A stretch of 64,000 bases of DNA from positions 62,001-126,000 of the forward strand of contig CAIZGX010000064.1 in the NCBI GenBank assembly GCA_903932685.1. Direction: 5' to 3'. Of this stretch, positions 51,247-58,543 are shown one piece after another. The stretch's first letter is position 1. Each line of letters opens with the position of its first letter. A program made the position numbers and the translations under genes. This DNA comes from an uncultured Bacteroidota bacterium (lineage in GTDB: Bacteria; Bacteroidota; Bacteroidia; Flavobacteriales_D; Sanyastnellaceae). The notes beneath the pieces were generated by a model that had not been told where the DNA came from, searched no databases, and worked only from the letters and a program-made list of their open reading frames with translations.

Positions 51247-53664
51247 CTACCTCAACTCCGCCGAACACTCGGTCTGCAAGCTTTGCAAGATGCGCTGCAT
51301 GCTCTTCTCTACAACCTCATCGGTTAGGGTTTGTTGGGCGTCTTGAAGAATGAATTTCAAAGCATAAGATTTCTTTCCTTCCGGAAGATTCTTGCCTTCG
51401 TAAACGTCGAACAAATTCACTTCCTTCAATAATTTCTTTTCACTTTTTAAAGCAGACTGACGAAGGCTTTCGAACGTTGTTTCCTTGTTCAACAACAACG
51501 ATAAATCGCGACGAACCCAAGGAAATTTATTCAACGGTTGGAAAGCATTGCGCTGCTGCGCTTTCAACTTCTCTAACGTATCGAAATCAAATTCCGCATA
51601 AAATACTTCCTGCTCCACATCTGTTGCTTCTTGAATTTCTGGACTCACACGTCCCATCTTCACCAATGACTTTTTCTGAGATGAAAGCTCCATTCCATAA
51701 GCGAAAATGGGAGAGTCTTGAATTGAAATTACATCGACTTGCTGAATGCCCAACGCATTCAAAATATTTTCTACCGCTGCTCTCAACTGCGCCAACGACG
51801 AAGCATTGCCGCTGTTCTTCCAAGACTCAGCGCTTTCCTTTCCACACAACCACAACGCCAGTTTGCGTTTCTCTTTGTATCCGTTTTCCGTCTTGCGGTA
51901 CTCCTTTCCAATTTCAAACAAACGAAGATCCGTAGCGCGGTGCTTTTCATTCAACGAAATGCTTTCCATTCCACCAAACAACAACGTGCTGCGCATGTGC
52001 GACAAATCTTTGCTCAACGGATTCAACAACGAAACGCTGTTCACACCTAACGCTGCATCGAACGCTTCCGCGTACTTGCTCTTAGTAAGCGACATGTTCA
52101 TGATTTCAGTGTAGCCCTCTGCCACCAACAAGTCGGCAAGACGGAAGTGCAAGCTCTCCGTTTTCCCCTTGGTATTCAAGGAAAGCGTCATGCGCGATGG
52201 AAGCTCTACTTTGTCGTATCCGTAAATACGAAGTACCTCTTCCGCAACGTCTGCCGGACGCGTTACTTCCACGCGATTGTATGGCACAAGGACCATCCAG
52301 CCGTCTTCGGTTGAAGTAACCTCGAACTGCAAATCGTTCAATATGGAAACAACCGTTTCGCTTGGGATGTCAATTCCCAACAACGATTTCAGATAATTTT
52401 TCTGAACTGAAATTTCTGTTTTTGGAAGTGCAACCGGATAAACATCTTGCGCTTCAATCAACTCAGCATTCGGATTTTCCGCTTGAATCAATTCCCAAGC
52501 ACGCGCCAACGCATTTGGAATTCCGTCAACAGCCACGCCTCTTTCAAAGCGAAACGAAGAATCGGAATGTATCTGATTGCGCTTCGCGCTCTTGCGCACA
52601 CGCACCGCATTGAAGCACGCACTTTCAAAAACAACGAACGAATCTCCAGCGCTCACGCCCGCATTTTTTCCACCCATAACACCACCCATGCAAAGCACTT
52701 CGTTTTGGTTGGAAATAACCACGTCTTCGCTGGTGAGTTTGCGCGAAACACCGTCGAGTGTTTCTAACGCTTCATCTGAATGTGCATTTCGAACAGTGAT
52801 CGTCTGATTCGGAAAATCATTCGCCTTGAACACGTGCAGCGGTTGACCCAATTCATGTTGAACATAGTTCGTAACGTCTACACACAAGTTCACGCTCTTC
52901 AAGCCAATAACGGCAAGGGTTTCCTTAATGAAGGTTGGCGTCTCTTGGTTTTCAATTCCTTTAATTACCGCGAACGCATAGCGCGAACACTCGGTGTTTT
53001 CTTGAAGATCTAATTTCCAATTTTTTTGTTGGAAGGAAATCGGCTTCGCCTCTGTGGAGGTAAGCGTAACTTTTTCATCGTTCTCAAGATTCCACGCTGC
53101 CGCGAAATCGCGCGCCACACCGGCGTGTGAAAGAGCATCTGTTCTATTCGGAGTAATACCAATTTCAAGGCATGCGTCGCTTTCAATATTCAATGCAACG
53201 GCTGCAGGAGTTCCCACTTCTGTTTCTTCTGGAAGAATAAGAATACCGTCGTGTGAAGCGCCAAGGCCTAGTTCGTCTTCGGCGCAGATCATACCAATTG
53301 ATTCCGCTCCGCGAATTTTACTTTTCTTAATGGTGAAGGCCTCGCCTGATGAAGGATACAACGTGGTTCCAACGGTAGCCACTAAAATTTTTTGTCCGGC
53401 TGCCACATTCGGTGCACCGCAAACAATTTGTACGGGTTCACCTTCACCTAGATTCACTTTCGTGATAGACAAACGATCTGCATCGGGATGCTTTGCGCAT
53501 TCGAGTACATGTCCGACTACCACGCCTTTTAATCCGCCTGGAATTTTCTCAACGCTTTCTACACCTTCCACTTCTAGCCCTGTTCGGGTAAGGGTTGCAG
53601 CAACTAGGTCGTGAGACGGAAGTGGTTGCACCAATTGAGAAAGCAGTTTATAAGAGATTTTCAT
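51247..53664 (-). CDS. pheT: Phenylalanyl-tRNA synthetase beta subunit
   Basis: An 805-aa beta chain of the (alpha-beta)2 PheRS. The N-terminal EMAP/tRNA-binding-like domain has VVVGHVLECAKHPDADRLSITKVNLG. B3/B4 editing-type region in the middle, B5 domain (LLGIDIPSETVVSILNDLQFEV), and the C-terminal anticodon-binding FDX-ACB domain (NKFPWVRRDLSLLLNKETTF). Length is normal. pheS is not adjacent. It is transcribed away from tRNA-Pro. Confidence 0.96.
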   Translation of the reverse strand: MKISYKLLSQLVQPLPSHDLVAATLTRTGLEVEGVESVEKIPGGLKGVVVGHVLECAKHPDADRLSITKVNLGEGEPVQIVCGAPNVAAGQKILVATVGTTLYPSSGEAFTIKKSKIRGAESIGMICAEDELGLGASHDGILILPEETEVGTPAAVALNIESDACLEIGITPNRTDALSHAGVARDFAAAWNLENDEKVTLTSTEAKPISFQQKNWKLDLQENTECSRYAFAVIKGIENQETPTFIKETLAVIGLKSVNLCVDVTNYVQHELGQPLHVFKANDFPNQTITVRNAHSDEALETLDGVSRKLTSEDVVISNQNEVLCMGGVMGGKNAGVSAGDSFVVFESACFNAVRVRKSAKRNQIHSDSSFRFERGVAVDGIPNALARAWELIQAENPNAELIEAQDVYPVALPKTEISVQKNYLKSLLGIDIPSETVVSILNDLQFEVTSTEDGWMVLVPYNRVEVTRPADVAEEVLRIYGYDKVELPSRMTLSLNTKGKTESLHFRLADLLVAEGYTEIMNMSLTKSKYAEAFDAALGVNSVSLLNPLSKDLSHMRSTLLFGGMESISLNEKHRATDLRLFEIGKEYRKTENGYKEKRKLALWLCGKESAESWKNSGNASSLAQLRAAVENILNALGIQQVDVISIQDSPIFAYGMELSSQKKSLVKMGRVSPEIQEATDVEQEVFYAEFDFDTLEKLKAQQRNAFQPLNKFPWVRRDLSLLLNKETTFESLRQSALKSEKKLLKEVNLFDVYEGKNLPEGKKSYALKFILQDAQQTLTDEVVEKSMQRILQSLQTECSAELR

Positions 53665-53724
53665 ATTCGCGAATTAGACTGCAAAAATAAAGACAAACGC
53701 GGGGGCGAGGGCTTAGAATTTTCT

Positions 53725-53732
53725 TACTTTTG
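53725..53732 (+). promoter_or_regulatory. -7 box TACTTTTG of tRNA-Pro
   Basis: A perfect TAnnTTTG sequence 14 nt before the mature 5' end. No clear -33 element. Confidence 0.6.
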
Positions 53733-53746
53733 CTCCTCTTCAAAAA

Positions 53747-53819
53747 CGGGATGTAGCTCAGTTGGTAGAGTACACGTCTGGGGGGCGTGTGGTCGCAGGT
53801 TCAAGTCCTGTCATCCCGA
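53747..53819 (+). tRNA. tRNA-Pro (anticodon GGG)
   Basis: Folded by hand. Acceptor CGGGATG/CATCCCG, D-stem GCTC/GAGT, anticodon stem CACGT/GCGTG with loop CTGGGGG giving anticodon GGG, T-arm GCAGG-TTCAAGT-CCTGT, discriminator A. CCA is not encoded. It has its own promoter and terminator. Confidence 0.95.
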
Positions 53820-53828
53820 CTAAAATCT

Positions 53829-53852
53829 AAGCTTTCTTCGGAAAGCTTTTTG
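53829..53852 (+). terminator. Intrinsic terminator of tRNA-Pro
   Basis: AAGCTTTC pairs with GAAAGCTT around a TTCG loop, followed by TTT. It ends immediately before the promoter of the next operon. Confidence 0.85.
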
Positions 53853-53888
53853 TTTGTCCAAAACCATTTTTTGACTAACTTTGTCAAA
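53853..53888 (+). promoter_or_regulatory. Promoter and probable operator of the XRE-MNT/HepT operon
   Basis: TTTG (53853-53856), exactly 19 bp, TAACTTTG (53876-53883). The -7 box lies inside an inverted repeat TTTGAC-TAACTTT-GTCAAA (53870-53888), a likely operator for the XRE domain of the first gene. Autoregulation is inferred from this overlap. Confidence 0.65.
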
Positions 53889-53890
53889 TT

Positions 53891-54484
53891 ATGAAGAGCG
53901 TTGCCGAGTCACTTCGAGATATCAGAAAACAGGGTAAACTTACCTTGCAGGAGGTTTCAGGAAAAACGCGAATTGACGTTGGTATTCTTAGTAAGATTGA
54001 AAGGGGGCTTCGTCCTATTTCAATGGAACAACTAGAAACTCTTGCCACACTTTACAAATTGAATTTCATAGAGCTTAAGAAGAACTTAACCGCTGAGCAA
54101 ATTGTCGCTTTTGTTGCTTACGAAAGCAGTCCCGATGAAATCTTAAAGATTGCAGAACAGAAATTAGCATACGCAACAAAGACGATTAAGCCATTGAGCA
54201 AAATTGCTAGCGAACTCAAAGCTGTCTTCAAAAAGTTTCCTCAAATTCAGAAAGCATGGGTCTTTGGTTCATATGCCCGCGGCGAGATGACTTCAAAAAG
54301 TGATATTGATGTTGTGATTACTGTGGGGAAAGGATTCACCTATTTCCAATTGGCAGATGTTCAGTACCAAGCAGAAAATAAACTTGGAATTAAAGTGGAT
54401 ATCGGATTTAAAAGATCACTCGATAAAACAGTGAGTAAACACGCAGAAAAAGACATGAAACTGATTTATGGGAGAGGTGAATAG
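53891..54484 (+). CDS. XRE-MNT fusion: HTH-linked nucleotidyltransferase antitoxin
   Basis: A 197-aa fusion. An N-terminal XRE-type helix-turn-helix (about residues 5-62; LTLQEVSGKTRIDVGILSKI) is joined through a linker to an MNT nucleotidyltransferase domain (FGSYARGEMTSKSDIDV; Asp138, Asp140, third Asp about 170). The MNT domain would modify and block the HepT toxin encoded downstream. The HTH would let the antitoxin repress its own operon. Overlaps the toxin gene by 17 bp. It is distinct from the MNT gene at 12030, which has no HTH. Confidence 0.9.
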   Translation: MKSVAESLRDIRKQGKLTLQEVSGKTRIDVGILSKIERGLRPISMEQLETLATLYKLNFIELKKNLTAEQIVAFVAYESSPDEILKIAEQKLAYATKTIKPLSKIASELKAVFKKFPQIQKAWVFGSYARGEMTSKSDIDVVITVGKGFTYFQLADVQYQAENKLGIKVDIGFKRSLDKTVSKHAEKDMKLIYGRGE

Positions 54485-54809
54485 AAATCTTTATCGCATT
54501 GGTCATATTTCAGATGCAATTCTTCAAATTGAAAAATTCACACTGAATTTCACTGAGGACAAATTCTGTAAAGATTACCTAGTACAAAGTGGTGTGCTTT
54601 ATCAGTTTTCAATCATTGGTGAAGCCATTCAGCACATAGATAGAGATACATTAGAAATGGTTGATTACCCTTGGCACATGGTTAGGGGATTTCGAAATTT
54701 CATAGCACATGAATACCATAAATTAGAAATGGAAGCCGTTTGGGGAATTGTTACAAATGATTTGCCCATACTAAAATTGAAGATTGAAGAACTTAAAAAA
54801 CATTGCTGA
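54468..54809 (+). CDS. HepT-like HEPN RNase toxin (DUF86)
   Basis: A 113-aa HEPN protein. The RX4HXY motif is intact as RNFIAHEY (Arg76, His81, Tyr83), the active-site and AMP-accepting region of HepT toxins. FSIIGEAIQHI is also family-typical. Translationally coupled to the XRE-MNT gene. Activity as an RNase toxin is inferred from the family. Confidence 0.9.
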   Translation: MGEVNRNLYRIGHISDAILQIEKFTLNFTEDKFCKDYLVQSGVLYQFSIIGEAIQHIDRDTLEMVDYPWHMVRGFRNFIAHEYHKLEMEAVWGIVTNDLPILKLKIEELKKHC

Positions 54810-54812
54810 ATT

Positions 54813-55718
54813 ATGCACCCAAGAAATCAACACAAAGAAAACTACAACTTCCCAGAACTCATTCAAGCCGTTCCAGAGTTAGGGGCGTTTGTGAAAATGA
54901 ATGCTTACGGAAATGAGAGCATCGATTTCTTCAATGCGGAAGCGGTGAAGCTGCTGAATAAAGCGCTGCTGAAAAGCAACTACGGCATTGCGCATTGGGA
55001 CATTCCTGCGAATTATTTGTGTCCTCCCATTCCGGGAAGAGCAGAATACATGCACCAAGTAGCCGATCTGTTATACAAGAACAACCCGGAATATCTTCAA
55101 GATAAAAAATTGGGAAACAACATTCGTGTGCTCGATGTAGGCGTGGGCGCGAACTGCATCTACCCCATTGTTGGCGCGCACGATTACAACTGGAATTTTG
55201 TTGGAACCGACATCGATGAAAAAGCCATTGCCGCTTCACAAAAAATTGTAAACGAGAACGATTCACTTCAAAATAAAATTGAATTGCGTCATCAAAAAAA
55301 TCCGCACGACATCTTTCACGGAATTATTCTTCCAATTGAAAAATTCCACCTCACGGTTTGCAATCCGCCATTCCATGCGTCGCTTCAAGAAGCGCAACAA
55401 GGGAATCTTCGCAAAAACAGAAACCTGAAAAACACGCGCAACACCAAAGTGCAATTGAATTTCGGCGGACACGGAACCGAGCTCTGGTGCGAAGGCGGAG
55501 AAGAAACCTTCATTGAAAAAATGATACTTCAAAGCGCTGTTTACTCGAATCAAGTCTTGTGGTTCAGCACGCTCGTTTCAAAAGAAAGCACTCTCAAAAA
55601 AATTCAACTCAAACTCGAATACGTCGACGCTCGAGAAATGAAAATCCTTCCCATGCAACTCGGAAATAAGGTGAGTCGAATTGTTTGTTGGTCTTTTCAG
55701 AAGGAACTACGTTGTTAG
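54813..55718 (+). CDS. rlmF: 23S rRNA (adenine(1618)-N6)-methyltransferase RlmF
   Basis: A 301-aa methyltransferase. The SAM-binding core VLDVGVGANCIYPIVG (about residue 109) and the N6-adenine motif CNPPFHAS (about 184) are clear; the N-terminal HPRNQHKENYNF is specific to RlmF. It lies 3 nt after the HepT gene but is housekeeping. Its last codons (KELRC) and TAG stop are formed by the 14-bp GAAC repeat, so its natural C-terminus may have been altered. Confidence 0.93.
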   Translation: MHPRNQHKENYNFPELIQAVPELGAFVKMNAYGNESIDFFNAEAVKLLNKALLKSNYGIAHWDIPANYLCPPIPGRAEYMHQVADLLYKNNPEYLQDKKLGNNIRVLDVGVGANCIYPIVGAHDYNWNFVGTDIDEKAIAASQKIVNENDSLQNKIELRHQKNPHDIFHGIILPIEKFHLTVCNPPFHASLQEAQQGNLRKNRNLKNTRNTKVQLNFGGHGTELWCEGGEETFIEKMILQSAVYSNQVLWFSTLVSKESTLKKIQLKLEYVDAREMKILPMQLGNKVSRIVCWSFQKELRC

Positions 55719-55759
55719 AACTGCGTTGTGGGAACTTCGTTGTGGGAACTTCGTTGTTA
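55704..55759 (+). repeat. 14-bp tandem repeat (GAACTWCGTTGTTR), 4 units, at the rlmF 3' end
   Basis: The units are GAACTACGTTGTTA, GAACTGCGTTGTGG, GAACTTCGTTGTGG and GAACTTCGTTGTTA. Each holds a small hairpin (AAC-N3-GTT) plus a 4-nt linker. The rlmF stop is formed at the junction of units 1 and 2. A matching four-unit array lies at 61935-61990 at the end of ddl, on the ddl coding strand. Confidence 0.85.
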
Positions 55760-55763
55760 AATC

Positions 55764-55871
55764 GTCGAAGACCCTCGTTGCTTGCAACCTTCGTCCGTAG
55801 GACCTTCGCAAAGCTATTTGCCCTCGTCCGAAGGACCCTAGTGAAGAATTCACCCTCGCAAAGCTATTTGC
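55764..55871 (-). repeat. Hairpin-linker array H (CCTC/CTTC on plus; GAGG/GAAG on minus)
   Basis: Seven hairpins (GTCGAAGAC; GTTGCTTGCAAC; GTCCGTAGGAC; GCAAAGCTATTTGC; GTCCGAAGGAC; GTGAAGAATTCAC; GCAAAGCTATTTGC) with 4-nt linkers CCTC, CTTC or CCTA. One hairpin appears twice, exactly. The last copy contains the stop codon of the small minus-strand gene at 55864. Confidence 0.88.
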
Positions 55872-56031
55872 CTTCCTGCTCAAGCTTTTGCTTTTCATTA
55901 AAAGCTTTAAGTTTCGCTAGTGTTTCTGGTAATCTTTTCTTCGCTTCCTGAAATTTTTCGGAAGTGGGAATAGGCGTTGAAACAACCTCTGCAGGGATTG
56001 GGGTGCTATTTTGTATCGACGTTTTTTCCAT
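55864..56031 (-). CDS. 55-aa hypothetical protein paired with the DUF6934 gene
   Basis: Too short for the ORF track. From the ATG at 56029-56031 it reads MEKTSIQNSTPIPAEVVSTP, then a charged helix (FQEAKKRLPETLAKLKAFNE) ending in KLEQEGK. It starts 17 bp after the DUF6934 stop. Small charged helical proteins next to DUF6934 genes look like an antitoxin-type partner, but that is speculation. The last codons lie in a hairpin of array H. Confidence 0.65.
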   Translation of the reverse strand: MEKTSIQNSTPIPAEVVSTPIPTSEKFQEAKKRLPETLAKLKAFNEKQKLEQEGK

Positions 56032-56048
56032 GAATCTAATTTATTGAT

Positions 56049-56486
56049 TTATTTCCTCAGAATGAATATTGTTAAATACTTTTTATTGGCTTGAAACCTT
56101 TCAATTTCATTCTCAGTTTCGCCGAGCACCTGAAACTTATCAGCAATGAAATCTAAGTGATGAGAAATGAAAATGCTGTAAAGTCTTGATTTGCTCTGAG
56201 TATTACCTTGAAAAGAAACTATAGCTTCTGGGTGATTATTCAAAAAATCTAAAACAATTTCACTAATCGTAAAAAACAGCATTGAAAGTTTACTCGGTTG
56301 ACTTCTATTGGTGTCGGACCATGTTTTTTCTTCGGGTAAATAATCAAAAAGAGCTAAATTGAATAAACACTCTTCGTCAAGCTTATTGAATAAAATACTT
56401 TTAATGATCCAACCTGATTTCGTTGGGCAACTGATATAGTACCTGCCTTCAAAATACCAGAAATGGTAAATTTCTTTTACTTCCAT
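56049..56486 (-). CDS. DUF6934-family protein
   Basis: A 145-aa protein matching the pattern of DUF6934 (Bacteroidetes accessory family): LFDYLPEEKTWSDTNRS, then VLDFLNNHPEAIVSFQGNTQSKSRLYSIFIS. The function is unknown. It occurs in an accessory neighbourhood of hairpin arrays and a toxin-antitoxin operon, with a small downstream partner gene. Confidence 0.75.
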   Translation of the reverse strand: MEVKEIYHFWYFEGRYYISCPTKSGWIIKSILFNKLDEECLFNLALFDYLPEEKTWSDTNRSQPSKLSMLFFTISEIVLDFLNNHPEAIVSFQGNTQSKSRLYSIFISHHLDFIADKFQVLGETENEIERFQANKKYLTIFILRK

Positions 56487-56586
56487 CCAGCAAAAAGAAG
56501 AATAAGTCTTGAGGAAGTCAAGAAAAGCTTATGCGTTGAATCTTCTGTAATGACTGTTATTGTTGAGATTATTACGCATAACTTTG

Positions 56587-56633
56587 AAAACCTACGGTTT
56601 TATTCCTCCCGATAGCTATCGGGATGCGTAATT
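56587..56633. repeat. 36-bp palindromic repeat, copy 2, plus an adjoining hairpin
   Basis: CCCGATAGCTATCGGG at 56608-56623 within a 36-bp block that matches 5479-5514 with one mismatch. It is preceded by a perfect hairpin AAAACCTACGGTTTT (56587-56601). As at copy 1, an ATTC-type hairpin array follows. Confidence 0.8.
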
Positions 56634-56639
56634 AAAACA

Positions 56640-56697
56640 GTCGAAGACATTCGCACGAAGTGCATTCGTTCAGAGAACATTCGTCGAAGACATTCTA
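56640..56697 (-). repeat. Hairpin-linker array I at the 3' end of the DUF1456 gene
   Basis: GTCGAAGAC, GCACGAAGTGC, GTTCAGAGAAC and GTCGAAGAC, each followed by ATTC. On the gene strand the DUF1456 stop (TAG) runs straight into the first linker (TAGAAT). Confidence 0.85.
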
Positions 56698-57177
56698 ACT
56701 CTTCTTCCCGCGCTGCTCCTCCCTCCCCTCACGTTTCTCCAACCCTTGAAAGAAATTCCGAATCACCTGGTTGTTGCATTCAACATACTGTCTTTGCGTG
56801 GGGCTGCGGAAGAAGGCGCTGAGTTCATGCTTGCTCATTTTCATGTCTGCAAGCGCAAGGATTTGAATAATGTCTTCGTCAATTAAATTCAGCGCGATGC
56901 GCATCTTTCGGAAGATGAGGTTATTCGTCAAGCGTTTCTCTGGAACCGGCAAAGGTCCGTCTTTTCGTCCGCGTTTATGAATGATGAATCCGTTTAGAAA
57001 AATGGAGAGCATTTCATCGTTAATATCCAGATACTCTTCGTGATCTTCCTTCTTCAACCAATCACTTACATCAGAACGCGTAACCATAACATCGGTCAAT
57101 CCGAAAATGTCTATCATCTGCTGATCAGAGAAGTCATAAATAAATCGAATACGACGGAAGATGCTGTTGTTGGTCAT
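56695..57177 (-). CDS. DUF1456-family protein (YehS-like)
   Basis: A 160-aa protein with the duplicated DUF1456 motif (NNSIFRRIRFIYDFSDQQMIDIF and NNLIFRKMRIALNLIDEDIIQIL, each followed by a SxxLxxxxxxxxY segment). E. coli YehS is the same family; the function is not established. The Arg/Glu-rich C-terminus (KREGREEQRGKKS) ends at array I. Confidence 0.9.
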   Translation of the reverse strand: MTNNSIFRRIRFIYDFSDQQMIDIFGLTDVMVTRSDVSDWLKKEDHEEYLDINDEMLSIFLNGFIIHKRGRKDGPLPVPEKRLTNNLIFRKMRIALNLIDEDIIQILALADMKMSKHELSAFFRSPTQRQYVECNNQVIRNFFQGLEKREGREEQRGKKS

Positions 57178-57205
57178 GGCTGATAATAATGTTCTGCGAA
57201 TCTAC

Positions 57206-57258
57206 GTCGAGATTCCCCTCTCTTACCCTCTCTTAACTTCTCTTCCCCTCTCTTAACT
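57206..57258 (-). repeat. Purine-rich 3'-end repeat, copy 2
   Basis: On the minus strand two to three copies of GTTAAGAGAGGG(G)AAGAG lie directly after the stop of the alpha/beta hydrolase, matching the tracts after rng and glyS. The G-rich strand is again the coding strand. Confidence 0.75.
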
Positions 57259-57262
57259 TTAT

Positions 57263-58264
57263 TTAGAGCGTTCCAAGCACTCTGCACAACTCAGGCGCGA
57301 GAGGTAACTCCGGATTCGAATACGTTTCAATATTCTTAGCTCGATCTAAAGGAGCGATTTTCAAAACATGATTCATGTTTTCAATAATAATAAAACGCGC
57401 GTTAAGCGGATGTGCCTTGAAAAGAATAACGGCATCTTCCTCTTTTACCTGAAGGTCGGTAGTACCTTGGACAATGACAATTGGAATTTTCAAATTCCAA
57501 ATTTCAACCGCTGGATCGTATTTCATCCAGGACATCATGTAAGGCTGAATAGAGGGCCGAAACAAGCCAAACAATTCTACAGGAGCGTCCTCAACCAACT
57601 TGCCTTCTTTGAGCTTCGAGAGGCCTTCATTCGCTGCGCGGAGAAGTTTCTTCTTTCCAGAAAGTTGTTCAGCAAGTTGTTCCTTCAAAATAACATCAAT
57701 GGACCTTCCTGCGCCTGCTAGCGAAACGAAAACATCGGCCTTCTCGGAAGCAAGCATTCCTATGAGCGAGCCCTCGCTGTGTCCTACAATGATTAGTCTG
57801 TTAAAACGCGGATCAGCTTTCAATTCAGACGCCCAAGCATTCGCGTCTTCCACATAATTCTCGAAACTCAATTGCTCTTCGGAAATCATTGCTGAAGCAC
57901 TCTTACCAATGCCTCGTTTATCATAACGAAGCGATGCAATTCCTTGCGCAGCGAGTTCATGCGCCAAGAGCAGCAACGAATTATTCTTCATCTGAGGATT
58001 GTTCCCGTTGCGGTCTGTGGGTCCGGATCCCGCTATTATCAAGGCAACAGGAACGGTTCCCTTCAAAATGGGAACCGTAAGCGTTCCTGATAATTCGCCT
58101 GTTGAAGTCTGTAGTGTTTGATCCAATTCGAAATAACCCAAACGATTTTCAGACTGCGCGAACGGTACACTTCCAACCAGAAAAAAAAGAAAAAGAAAAA
58201 CCCCAACGATTCGAAAGTTCTCGAATCGGCGGGGTTTCAATATGTTTAGGTAGGCCGAAGCCAA
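57263..58264 (-). CDS. Secreted alpha/beta hydrolase
   Basis: A 333-aa serine hydrolase. Nucleophile elbow GHSEGSLIG (Ser about 167), oxyanion region IIAGSGPTDRNG, a probable acid Asp in GTTDLQV and catalytic His in NMNHVLKIA. The N-terminus has a signal-peptide-like segment (VGVFLFLFFLVGSVPFAQ). The DNA for that segment and the preceding residues coincides with a strong terminator hairpin and U-tract for the upstream gene, so the start is uncertain. Confidence 0.85.
   Translation of the reverse strand: MASAYLNILKPRRFENFRIVGVFLFLFFLVGSVPFAQSENRLGYFELDQTLQTSTGELSGTLTVPILKGTVPVALIIAGSGPTDRNGNNPQMKNNSLLLLAHELAAQGIASLRYDKRGIGKSASAMISEEQLSFENYVEDANAWASELKADPRFNRLIIVGHSEGSLIGMLASEKADVFVSLAGAGRSIDVILKEQLAEQLSGKKKLLRAANEGLSKLKEGKLVEDAPVELFGLFRPSIQPYMMSWMKYDPAVEIWNLKIPIVIVQGTTDLQVKEEDAVILFKAHPLNARFIIIENMNHVLKIAPLDRAKNIETYSNPELPLAPELCRVLGTL
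58180..58238 (-). terminator. Intrinsic terminator of the DUF6341-like gene, overlapping the hydrolase 5' end
   Basis: On the minus strand CCCC and CGATTCGA pair with their complements around AAGTTC (58201-58234), followed by a T-rich tract (TTTTTCTTTTTC). It lies inside the codons for the signal peptide of the hydrolase. Confidence 0.75.
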
Positions 58265-58270
58265 TATTTC

Positions 58271-58459
58271 TTAGATTATTGTGCCGTTCTTTTTTGCTTC
58301 GGCTGTGAAACGCTTCTGCATGCTAATCCACAAGTAAATTCCGAAGAACGCGCCTATAATGCAAATGATGCTGAAGGTGTTTCCAAGCGGCTCCATAACG
58401 TTACGAAAGAACCATTGTGAAATGTCTACGATTGGGGCAAGGATAGTTTGTAAGTTCAT
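58271..58459 (-). CDS. DUF6341-like small membrane protein
   Basis: 62 aa from the ATG at 58457-58459 (MNLQTILAPIVDISQWFFRN). One transmembrane helix (about 28-46, TFSIICIIGAFFGIYLWI) and a basic tail (KRFTAEAKKNG). Small proteins of this type stand beside DUF6427 genes in Flavobacteriia, as here. The ATG at 58477 is an alternative. The function is unknown. Confidence 0.72.
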   Translation of the reverse strand: MNLQTILAPIVDISQWFFRNVMEPLGNTFSIICIIGAFFGIYLWISMQKRFTAEAKKNGTII

Positions 58460-58543
58460 GTTCTGAATTATTTTCATGGCGAATTTAAGCAATCCTTTTG
58501 AAAGTGGAGCATTTCTCCTCAATTTTGCTGCAATAACAAATCC

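Noticed and set aside
55685-55951. 88-aa plus-strand ORF after rlmF
   Set aside because: It is made of the 14-bp repeat and array H read in frame and is antisense to the better-supported 55-aa gene.
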